A DNA stretch of 9,037 nucleotides, taken from Acidobacteriota bacterium (lineage in GTDB: Bacteria > Acidobacteriota > Thermoanaerobaculia > Multivoradales > JAHEKO01). The number at the start of each line of letters is the position of its first letter. Position 1 is the stretch's first letter. The notes below the pieces were generated by a model. That model was not told the origin of the DNA, made no database searches, and worked only from the letters and a program-made list of their open reading frames with translations. Of this stretch, positions 1-5,697 are shown in pieces. Made by a program: the position numbers and the translations under genes. The stretch lies in contig JAOTZA010000125.1 in NCBI GenBank assembly GCA_029861655.1, positions 1 through 9,037 on the forward strand, in the 5' to 3' direction.

Positions 1-15
1 CGGCCACCGCAGCGC

Positions 16-567
16 TCAGGAACCGGCCTCCGCCTCGGCGAGATGTCGGCGCACGGCTCCCTCGAGCCGGGTCAGTCCTGCGGCCAAGCCGATCTCCAGG
101 GATTCTGCGGCACTCTTGTCGTCGGCGTGGAAGGCCTTGAGGGCGAAGAGCGCTCCGACACGGTTACCGCTGCCGCAATGAACCAAGGCCGGTCGCTCGG
201 CTTCTTCGAGAGCGGTGGCAAACGCCAGCGCATTTTCAGCCGTCAAGGCGCCGGCGCCATCGATCGGTAGCCACAAATAGGAGAACCCCAGGGCTTCGAC
301 CTCGTCGCGCCCCGAGCCGGGCTCGCCGGCGGTTCTCAGATTGACCACGGTCTTGAAACCCATGTCGCGCGCCAGGGCTAGCTGCTCGGGCGAGGGCTGG
401 CCGCCGCTGACCAGTCCTTCCAAGGGTTGACGGGCGTTGGGGAGCAGGTCGGTGTAGCTCACTTCAACCGTGACGGCGGGCAGCTCGAGCTCGGGAGCCA
501 CTTCGCTGCGGCAGGAAACAGCTACCAGGATTACGAGCAGTAGAGGGGTGAGGCGAGGAGCTTGCAT
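16..567 (-). CDS. Putative lipoprotein, DUF442-like nonclassical protein tyrosine phosphatase
   Basis: A 183-aa protein starting at ATG (565-567), with AGGA seven bases upstream. The N-terminus is a short signal sequence with a hydrophobic core at residues 9-17, ending in VAVSC with Cys19. This resembles a lipobox, although Ala at -3 is not the preferred residue, so a periplasmic lipoprotein is likely but not certain. The body follows the DUF442/TIGR01244 pattern: SGGQPSPEQL (54-63), a GFKTVVNLR strand (70-78), LPIDGAG (100-106) with Asp103 as a possible general acid, and the phosphate loop VHCGSGNR (129-136). Cys131 and Arg136 are separated by four residues instead of the classical five, as known for this nonclassical group (NMA1982-like and Blh-like proteins). 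Substrate is unknown. It stands alone on this strand and is divergent from the HMGL-like gene. Family assignment is fairly sure; phosphatase activity is inferred. Confidence 0.82.
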   Translation of the reverse strand: MQAPRLTPLLLVILVAVSCRSEVAPELELPAVTVEVSYTDLLPNARQPLEGLVSGGQPSPEQLALARDMGFKTVVNLRTAGEPGSGRDEVEALGFSYLWLPIDGAGALTAENALAFATALEEAERPALVHCGSGNRVGALFALKAFHADDKSAAESLEIGLAAGLTRLEGAVRRHLAEAEAGS

Positions 568-590
568 TTGGCGATCCTAACCGATCCCCC

Positions 591-599
591 TGGTAGAAT
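591..599 (+). promoter_or_regulatory. Extended -10 promoter element for the HMGL-like gene
   Basis: TGG-TAGAAT is a good extended -10 box (TGn followed by a -10 hexamer at 594-599), 37 bases before the GTG start at 637. TTGGCG at 568-573 could be a -35, but the 20-bp spacing is long; extended -10 promoters depend less on the -35. Inferred from sequence only. Confidence 0.4.
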
Positions 600-604
600 C
601 ATCG

Positions 605-625
605 CGGTTTCTGAACTCTGAACCG
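605..625. promoter_or_regulatory. Possible operator: inverted repeat enclosing a tandem 7-mer
   Basis: Arms CGGTT (605-609) and AACCG (621-625) are inverted. TCTGAAC occurs twice in direct tandem at 610-616 and 617-623, partly inside the arms. The element lies just downstream of the -10 box at 594-599, between two divergent genes, which is a natural place for a repressor site. The arms are short and could be chance. Confidence 0.22.
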
Positions 626-636
626 AGCTTATTCCT

Positions 637-2025
637 GTGCCTGAAGTCAAGATCTGCGATGTATCCCTGCGCGACGGGATGCAGATCCTCAACCGTCACG
701 CCATCATTTCGATGGAGGCCCGCTTGCAGCTTGCCGAAGCCTTGATGCGGGCGGGGGTGCCGTATATTGAAGTCGGTTCCTTTGTAAACCCGCGTGTCGT
801 GCCCGCAATGCGCGACACGGCCGAGCTTCTGGCCCGACTCCCTCCCTATGAAGGGCAGATCGCGGCTCTAGTTCCGACGCTCGAGTACTACAAACGACTT
901 CGCGAGGCCCCGAGGGTGAACACCGTGGCGCTTTTTGTCGCCGCCTCCGAGGCCTATTCACAGGCGAATACGCGGATGAGCGTAGACGAGGCTCTCGACC
1001 GGTCCGCCGAGGTGGCGGCGGCCGCGGTCGGAGACGGCTACTGGCTCCGCGGTTATCTTTCCTATGCCTTTCGCGACAAGACGCTCCCTGGTGAAGTAAT
1101 GCCGGCCGAGACGGTCGAGAAGATCTGCAAACGTCTCATCGAGATGGGCTGTGAGCGAGTGGCTCTCTCCGACACCGACGGGTTGGCGACGCCCAACGAC
1201 ATATCTCGCGTCGTCGATCACCTGGCCGGCCGCGTCGGTCTCGAAAAGATCGGCGTCCATCTACACGACCGTCGTGGCCTCGGCGTCACCAACGCCTACT
1301 CGGCGTATCAGGCGGGTGTGCGCACCTTCGATGCCTCGATCGCCGGGATCGGAGGTGCCATCACGGTAGCGCACTCCGTGGGAAACGTGGCGACCGAAGA
1401 ACTTGTCTGTCTATTCGACAGTCTCGGTGTTTCAACAGGAATCGAAGTCGCTCCTTTGATCGAAGCCGGCTGCCGCGTATCTCAACTCGCCGACTTCGTG
1501 GGCGATTCGCCGCCGCCCTCCAAGATCATTCTCGACGAGATCGCCATGCGCCGCACCGAGATGGAAGAGAGCGTCGGGGCCGAGGGCGAGCTGACACTGC
1601 ACGAACTGGTGAGCTCGCTCATCGGGTTGATCGGTCGTCATGGCGAAGACGAAGACATCTCTGTCGGAGCCCGCCTGGCGGATGCTCGGCGGCAGGTGAA
1701 TCTCTTCTTGGAAGCGCCGACCAATCGAGGTGTCGTGGTTTTCAGCTTGTTTGCGATGCTGATCGCCGCCGGGGTCGCGGCGCTTTTTGTTCGGATTCTC
1801 CCGGTCGCCTGGGTGGCTCGGAGCGAAGTCATGGCCATCACGCTCGTTAGCCTCGGGATGGTCTTGCTGATTGGGCTGGCGCTGACGATGATCCAGGTTA
1901 CCGGCGGGGTAAAGTTTCCGCGCGAGCTCACCACCGACGAGCGCGATATCGTTCGTGAAGCCATCGGAGACCTGGCTGCCGGCTTGAGGCCAAGTGCCGA
2001 CTTCTCACGCCAGTTCGACGTCTGA
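637..2025 (+). CDS. HMG-CoA lyase-like (HMGL/DRE-TIM family) protein with C-terminal membrane hairpin
   Basis: A 462-aa protein from GTG 637. This start retains the first strand (VKICDVSLRDG), but no strong Shine-Dalgarno sequence is visible. Residues 1-290 follow hydroxymethylglutaryl-CoA lyase end to end: SLRDGMQ (10-16; Arg12 and Asp13 match the catalytic Arg and metal Asp), IEVGSFVNPRVVP (44-56), FVAASEAYSQAN (100-111), ALSDTDGLATP (176-186), VHLHD (207-211; metal His208/His210) and SVGNVATEELV (247-257; Asn250). The usual GLGGCPYA loop reads GIGGAITVA (237-245), so the catalytic Cys position is Ala241. The usual SCVFGCPYEG segment is also replaced (142-153). It therefore may not be a true HMG-CoA lyase; another acyl-CoA lyase or condensing activity, or a non-catalytic role, is possible. 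After residue 300 a non-family tail contains two hydrophobic helices (365-388, 396-420) and a 40-residue cytosolic end. The open reading is continuous, so the tail is part of the gene. The next gene starts 8 bp after the stop. Confidence 0.8.
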   Translation: MPEVKICDVSLRDGMQILNRHAIISMEARLQLAEALMRAGVPYIEVGSFVNPRVVPAMRDTAELLARLPPYEGQIAALVPTLEYYKRLREAPRVNTVALFVAASEAYSQANTRMSVDEALDRSAEVAAAAVGDGYWLRGYLSYAFRDKTLPGEVMPAETVEKICKRLIEMGCERVALSDTDGLATPNDISRVVDHLAGRVGLEKIGVHLHDRRGLGVTNAYSAYQAGVRTFDASIAGIGGAITVAHSVGNVATEELVCLFDSLGVSTGIEVAPLIEAGCRVSQLADFVGDSPPPSKIILDEIAMRRTEMEESVGAEGELTLHELVSSLIGLIGRHGEDEDISVGARLADARRQVNLFLEAPTNRGVVVFSLFAMLIAAGVAALFVRILPVAWVARSEVMAITLVSLGMVLLIGLALTMIQVTGGVKFPRELTTDERDIVREAIGDLAAGLRPSADFSRQFDV

Positions 2026-2028
2026 GGA
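2024..2028 (+). promoter_or_regulatory. Ribosome binding site overlapping the upstream stop codon
   Basis: GAGGA at 2024-2028 overlaps the TGA stop (2023-2025) of the HMGL-like gene and lies five bases before the TTG at 2034. It fixes TTG as the start of the next gene and indicates that the two genes are translated from one transcript, probably coupled. Confidence 0.6.
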
Positions 2029-2033
2029 CTTCT

Positions 2034-2402
2034 TTGGAAACGCCAAAACCAACGGATCGCCACGAAATCAGTTTTCACGAGAACGCCCGGGCCTTGGCGG
2101 TGCGTGAGATGCGCCGTTATGGAGAGCGGATCATCCGTGAATCGGTTGCCGCTGCCAAATCGCGCGACCACCCTCTGGTGCTGAAGCGAGATGTCGAATA
2201 CGCCAGCCGGCTGTTGCGGACGGCGGGCCGGAATCGCGAGAACGTCTTTTTCCAGTTCATCGGCGCCGGCTTGCTGGGCGTCTTTGTGCAGGGTTTTGCC
2301 GCCGAGATCCTCAGTGGCGATCCCAACCCCTGGACAGCGGTGGTCTATGTCTTGATCGGCTTTGTCGGCATCTTCGGCGTGTTCTGGTCGCTTATTCGTT
2401 AG
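2034..2402 (+). CDS. Small two-helix membrane protein with putative N-terminal histone-fold-like domain
   Basis: A 122-aa protein starting at TTG 2034 with a good Shine-Dalgarno sequence. I do not recognise an established family. Residues 15-61 are charged and helical: a long helix (about 16-43, with RRYGERIIRES), a short loop (DHPLVL), then a helix beginning KRDVEYASRLL (51-61). This aligns without gaps to alpha2-L2-alpha3 of the archaeal histone HMfB as I remember it, with about 10 of 47 identities, including Gly30, Ile33, Glu36, Asp53, Ala57 and Arg59. The histone L2 Arg-x-Thr pair is replaced by His46/Leu48, and alpha1 is short or missing. Two membrane helices follow (about 71-90 and 100-120). 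The basic stretch LRTAGRNREN before the first helix places the N-terminal domain in the cytoplasm. It probably works with the HMGL-like membrane protein encoded just upstream. The membrane part is sure; the histone-fold reading is an inference, and a generic helical pair is the main alternative. Confidence 0.65.
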   Translation: METPKPTDRHEISFHENARALAVREMRRYGERIIRESVAAAKSRDHPLVLKRDVEYASRLLRTAGRNRENVFFQFIGAGLLGVFVQGFAAEILSGDPNPWTAVVYVLIGFVGIFGVFWSLIR

Positions 2403-2421
2403 CCTGACCTTCTCACCAGCG

Positions 2422-2453
2422 TCCCTCCGATTTGGAGGGGCCTCGTCCTTTTT
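2422..2453 (+). terminator. Candidate rho-independent terminator between convergent genes
   Basis: CCCTCC (2423-2428) pairs with GGAGGG (2434-2439) around a five-base loop, with a possible extra T-G pair outside (2422/2440). Five T residues follow at 2449-2453, but only after a nine-base gap, so it is not a textbook terminator. It lies 20 bp after the plus-strand stop, where a terminator is expected between the converging units. Confidence 0.4.
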
Positions 2454-2484
2454 GATCCGGGCTTGAAGCGCCGTTGGACGCGAC

Positions 2485-3711
2485 CTACTGTTCGAAAGTG
2501 CGCAACACTTCGAGCACCGCGTCGATATCGGCAGGCGTATGCGCCGCGGAGACCTGGAAGCGAATCTCCTCGTCGCCTTTGGGGACGACCGGGAAGTTGA
2601 GGCCGGTGGCGAGGATCCCGTTGTCGTAGAGATGGCGCACGAGGGCGGCGGTACGGGCGGTGTCGCGGACCATGAGTGGTACCACCGGGTGCTCGCCTGG
2701 GATGGTCTCGTAGCCGAGATCCACGAGCCCTTTCTCGAAGCGAGCGGTCATTGTCCGGAGGTGGTCCAGAAGGGCCCGGCCAAAAGCCGAGTCGACTATC
2801 TCGACCGCCTTGCAAGCCGCCGCCGCCTCACCGACGGTGATTGGGTTCGAGTAGATGTACATCGGTGCGGTTTCGCGAAGGTATCGGACCAGAGTCGAGC
2901 TGCCGGTGACATAGCCTCCGTTGACCCCGAACGCCTTTCCGAGTGTGCCCACCAGGATGTCGGCGGGTCCGCTTTCGGTGAACTCCTCGGTGCCGCGGCC
3001 GGTGGCGCCAAAGGCTCCGACGCCATGGGAGTCGTCTACAAGGACGACGACGTTCTCGGGGAACCGGTCGTCGAACCGTCGCGCCAAAGCCAGAATCTCA
3101 GCAAGCGGCGCCCAGTCGCCGCGCATGCTGAAGATCCCGTCGGTGACCAGGATCACCCGCTCGAACCCACCGGGGATCTCCTCGAGCTTACGCTCTAGGT
3201 CGGCCATATCGGAGTGTTTGTAGATCTGCTTTACCTTCGGCCGTGCCAACCGCATGGCGTTGATGATGCAGTTGTGGTTGAGCGCGTCGCTGACCACCGC
3301 CGTCGCGGGCGTAATCAGTGGTGCCAGAATGCCCACCATCGTGGCGTAGGCAGAGCTGAAGATCATTCCGGCTTGACGGCCATGGAAGGCCGCCAGCCGC
3401 CTCTCGAGCTCGACATGGGGACTGTAGGTACCGCTTATGAAGCGTACCGCCCCGGGGCCGGCGCCGAAAGCGCGAGTCGCCTCTTCCTCCGCGGCCACGA
3501 TATCGCGACGCGCGGCCAGACCGAGGTAACCGTTCGAGTTCATGCGCAGGAACGGCCTGTCGCCTTCACCGGCGAGAAGAACTCTCGGCCCCGAGTCTTC
3601 GCCGGCCGCTAGGACTTCGACGACCTCTGTTTCTGCCCCCTTCGCCGTGCCTTTCTCCTCGAGCTCGGAGACGGCCCCGGCGAGAGCCGCTTCGAAGCGA
3701 TCGCTCGGCAT
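2485..3711 (-). CDS. kbl: 2-amino-3-ketobutyrate CoA ligase (glycine C-acetyltransferase)
   Basis: A 408-aa PLP-dependent alpha-oxoamine synthase. It is expected to cleave 2-amino-3-ketobutyrate with CoA to glycine and acetyl-CoA, the second step of threonine breakdown. Visible motifs: NSNGYLGLA (58-66), VRFISGTYSPHVELE (89-103), SDALNHNCII (141-150), TDGIFSMRGD (190-199), VDDSHGVGAFG (225-235; Asp226 and His229 contact the PLP ring), TLGKAFGVNGGY (256-267) with Lys259 as Schiff-base lysine, and FPVVPKGDEEIRFQVSAAHT (373-392). Length is slightly above the usual ~398 aa because of a longer N-terminus. ATG 3709-3711 has GGAGGA eight bases upstream, inside the final codons of the preceding tdh gene. 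The divergent positions relative to E. coli Kbl would also allow another member of the family (BioF-like), but the immediate tdh neighbour makes Kbl much the best reading. Confidence 0.85.
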   Translation of the reverse strand: MPSDRFEAALAGAVSELEEKGTAKGAETEVVEVLAAGEDSGPRVLLAGEGDRPFLRMNSNGYLGLAARRDIVAAEEEATRAFGAGPGAVRFISGTYSPHVELERRLAAFHGRQAGMIFSSAYATMVGILAPLITPATAVVSDALNHNCIINAMRLARPKVKQIYKHSDMADLERKLEEIPGGFERVILVTDGIFSMRGDWAPLAEILALARRFDDRFPENVVVLVDDSHGVGAFGATGRGTEEFTESGPADILVGTLGKAFGVNGGYVTGSSTLVRYLRETAPMYIYSNPITVGEAAAACKAVEIVDSAFGRALLDHLRTMTARFEKGLVDLGYETIPGEHPVVPLMVRDTARTAALVRHLYDNGILATGLNFPVVPKGDEEIRFQVSAAHTPADIDAVLEVLRTFEQ

Positions 3712-3715
3712 CTTT

Positions 3716-4669
3716 TTATCCTCCCTCGAGTCGCAGACGCAGTTTTTCCAGCATGTCTCGGGTGAGCGCGGTGAGGTCGTAGTCCGGCTTCCAATCCCAT
3801 TCTTGCCGGGCAGCGCTATCGTCGATCGAGTCGGGCCAGGAGTCGGCGATCTCCTGGCGGACCGGATCGACCTCGTACTCGATCTTGAAGTCCGGAATGT
3901 GCGAGCGGATCTCCGCCGCGAGCTCCTCGGGAGTGAAGCTCATCGCCGTGACGTTGAAGGCGTTGCGGTGCAGGAGCCTCGCGGGGTCGGCTTCCATGAC
4001 CTCGATGGCGGCCCGCACCGCATCCGGCATATACATCATGTCGAGCCGCGTTTCGGCCGCGAGAAAACAGCGGTAGTGCTGGTAACGGATAGCCTGATAG
4101 AAGATGGCGACCGCATAGTCGGTGGTGCCGCCACCCGGTGGTGCGACATGCGAGATGATCCCGGGGAAGCGGACGCCGCGCGCGTCCACCCCGAAACGCT
4201 TGTGGTAGTAGTCGCACAGCAGCTCGCCCGCTACCTTGGTGACCCCATACATGGTGGTCGGTCGTTGGCTGGTGTCCTGCGGGGTGTCGACCGACGGGGT
4301 GGTGGGGCCGAAGGCTCCGATCGAGCTCGGGAAGAAGATCGCACAGTTACTTTGCCGGGCGACTTCCAGGATCCGGTAGAGACCACCCATGTTGACATCC
4401 CAGGCGATCTGAGGCTTATCCTCGGCGATCGCCGAGAGGAGCGCCGCCAGATGAAAGATGGTGTCGATGTCGTGTCGCTGCACTGCTTCGCGGATACGAG
4501 CGAAGTTGGTGCAGTCGACGAACTCGAACGGTCCGTTGCCGGCCGCGCTCTCGGGCGGCATGCGGATGTCGGAGGCGACAACGTTGTCGACGCCATAGCG
4601 TTCTCGCAAAGCGGGCACGATCTCCGAGCCGATTTGCCCCAATGCTCCGGTGACGAGGATGCGTTTCAA
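3716..4669 (-). CDS. tdh: SDR-type (epimerase-like) L-threonine 3-dehydrogenase
   Basis: NAD-dependent oxidation of L-threonine to 2-amino-3-ketobutyrate, which is handed to Kbl encoded 4 bp downstream. This is the short-chain/epimerase-like form, not the zinc alcohol-dehydrogenase form of E. coli. With the TTG start chosen here it is 317 aa and begins MKRILVTGALGQIGSE, the family's usual first strand and Rossmann GxxGxxG (Gly8, 11, 14). Other motifs: FHLAALLSAIAE (72-83), PSSIGAFGP (114-122), catalytic YGVTK (Tyr141, Lys145), RFPGIISHVAPPGGGTTDYA (167-186, typical of this dehydrogenase) and DMMYMPDAV (210-218). TTG 4667-4669 has AGGGA ten bases upstream. An in-frame GTG at 4729 would add 20 residues not typical of the family and has a poorer ribosome site, so I prefer the TTG. 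Assignment is strong; the start is less certain. Confidence 0.86.
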   Translation of the reverse strand: MKRILVTGALGQIGSEIVPALRERYGVDNVVASDIRMPPESAAGNGPFEFVDCTNFARIREAVQRHDIDTIFHLAALLSAIAEDKPQIAWDVNMGGLYRILEVARQSNCAIFFPSSIGAFGPTTPSVDTPQDTSQRPTTMYGVTKVAGELLCDYYHKRFGVDARGVRFPGIISHVAPPGGGTTDYAVAIFYQAIRYQHYRCFLAAETRLDMMYMPDAVRAAIEVMEADPARLLHRNAFNVTAMSFTPEELAAEIRSHIPDFKIEYEVDPVRQEIADSWPDSIDDSAARQEWDWKPDYDLTALTRDMLEKLRLRLEGG

Positions 4670-4763
4670 GTCTCGGTAGTCCCTAAAGAAGGCCTGATGG
4701 TATCGCAGCGTCGGTGGGTGCCCATACACAGGTTTGGCATTCCCTGCAAAAGCCGTTTGCCGG

Positions 4764-4769
4764 TAGACT
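4764..4769 (+). promoter_or_regulatory. Weak candidate -10 box for the DUF4412-like gene
   Basis: TAGACT at 4764-4769 lies 43 bases before ATG 4813. It is preceded by GG, like the box at 594-599, but lacks the extended TG. TTGGCA at 4734-4739 would be a good -35, but the 24-bp spacing is too long. Tentative. Confidence 0.22.
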
Positions 4770-4786
4770 GGGTCTCGAGCCGAATG

Positions 4787-4795
4787 AGAATACCA
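4787..4795 (-). promoter_or_regulatory. Extended -10 promoter element for tdh-kbl
   Basis: On the minus strand the bases read TGG-TATTCT, a good extended -10 box (hexamer at 4787-4792). Transcription would begin near 4780, giving a leader of about 110 bases to the TTG start of tdh. No convincing -35 is seen. It lies only 18 bases before the divergent ATG at 4813, so the two promoters could interfere with each other. Confidence 0.35.
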
Positions 4796-4812
4796 GCGAG
4801 AAGGAGCCCGAG

Positions 4813-5658
4813 ATGAGCAGACAAAGACGATGGAACCGAGGAGGTATCGGGTCGTGGGCTCTTTTGATGGCCGTGGCTCCGTTGACCGCCGGTGTGGTGT
4901 ATGAGATCGAGGTCAAGGATCACCAGCAGTCACCGCCGAAAACGGAGTCAATCCAAGCCGCGGTCGAGGGACGCCACCTCAAGATGGGGATTGCCTCCGG
5001 AAGCCAGGGGGGCAAACAGGGCGAGATGATCTTCCGTGGCGATCGCCGCGAGATGGTCGTGATCGATCACGAAAAGCGGTCCTACCAGGTGATGAACGAG
5101 GAAACGATGCGGCAGATCGCCGGTCAGGTCAACGCCGCCATGTCCCAGATGCAGGAGGCCCTCAAGGACGTCCCCGAAGACAAACGAGCGATGCTCGAGC
5201 AGATGATGAAGCAGCGTATGCCGACGCAGACTCCGCCAAAACGTGCGCAGAGTGAGCTCGAGAGAACCGGCGAGCGTGCCACCCACAACGGCTATCCTTG
5301 CGTTAAGTATGTCGTCAGAAAAGACGGACGAAAGCTCCGAGAACTCTGGGTGACCGACTGGGACAATATCGAAGGTGGCAAGGACGTGGTGGGCGCCTTT
5401 GAGGACATGGCGGATTTCGTCCGCGAGTTGCTGGACTCCATTCCCAACATGGGCCCGGGTGGCCCGGAGTTTGGTGACAATGCCTTCGAACACATGAAAG
5501 ATCTGGGTGGCTTCCCAGTGTTGACCCGGGAGTTCGACGAGGACGGGTCGCTCGAGGGGGAATCTACGTTGCGCTCGGCCAAGCGCCAGACGATTGATCC
5601 CGATGCCTTCGACCCGCCGACGGGTTACAAGCGACAGCAGATGTTCGACGGCCGGTAG
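4813..5658 (+). CDS. Exported DUF4412-like protein of unknown function
   Basis: A 281-aa protein starting at ATG 4813, with AAGGAG six bases upstream (4801-4806). The frame is open back to 4714, but the ribosome site and the signal sequence decide for 4813. Residues 1-27 are a signal peptide: basic n-region (RQRRWNR) and hydrophobic core GIGSWALLMAVAPLTAG, with cleavage probably near 27. The mature part fits the DUF4412 pattern: VYEIEVKD (29-36), a strand with VEGRHLKM (51-58), MIFRGDRREMVVIDHEKRSY (72-91), a Met/Gln-rich helical segment (94-136), NGYPCVKYVV (159-168) and RELWVTDWDNI (176-186). Such proteins are thought to be periplasmic or outer-membrane associated; no reaction is known. Cys163 is the only cysteine. 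It is divergent from tdh and convergent with the kinase gene, so it is probably a single-gene unit. Confidence 0.8.
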   Translation: MSRQRRWNRGGIGSWALLMAVAPLTAGVVYEIEVKDHQQSPPKTESIQAAVEGRHLKMGIASGSQGGKQGEMIFRGDRREMVVIDHEKRSYQVMNEETMRQIAGQVNAAMSQMQEALKDVPEDKRAMLEQMMKQRMPTQTPPKRAQSELERTGERATHNGYPCVKYVVRKDGRKLRELWVTDWDNIEGGKDVVGAFEDMADFVRELLDSIPNMGPGGPEFGDNAFEHMKDLGGFPVLTREFDEDGSLEGESTLRSAKRQTIDPDAFDPPTGYKRQQMFDGR

Positions 5659-5660
5659 CG

Positions 5661-5687
5661 CGGCCGGCTCTGTCGATACTCCGGCCG
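5661..5687. terminator. GC-only inverted repeat between convergent genes, possible terminator
   Basis: CGGCCGG (5661-5667) and CCGGCCG (5681-5687) form a perfect 7-bp stem with a 13-base loop in the 39-bp gap between the converging stops. A further CGGCCGG at 5649-5655 overlaps the end of the DUF4412-like gene and could form an alternative stem. No T tract follows on either strand, so it would be an atypical terminator. Confidence 0.28.
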
Positions 5688-5697
5688 GGGCCTTCGC

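Noticed and set aside
1638..2171. 177-codon open frame on the minus strand under the HMGL-like membrane tail
   Set aside because: I considered whether the odd tail might itself be a shadow. The tail's two membrane helices, open frame and coupled downstream gene support the plus strand instead.
4735..4748. TGGCAT...TGCA resembling a sigma-54 (-24/-12) promoter
   Set aside because: The GG to GC spacing is two bases too short for sigma-54, and the last half is incomplete.
3542..4816. 424-codon open frame on the plus strand
   Set aside because: Antisense to kbl and tdh, which have complete family motifs; its product shows no recognisable domain.
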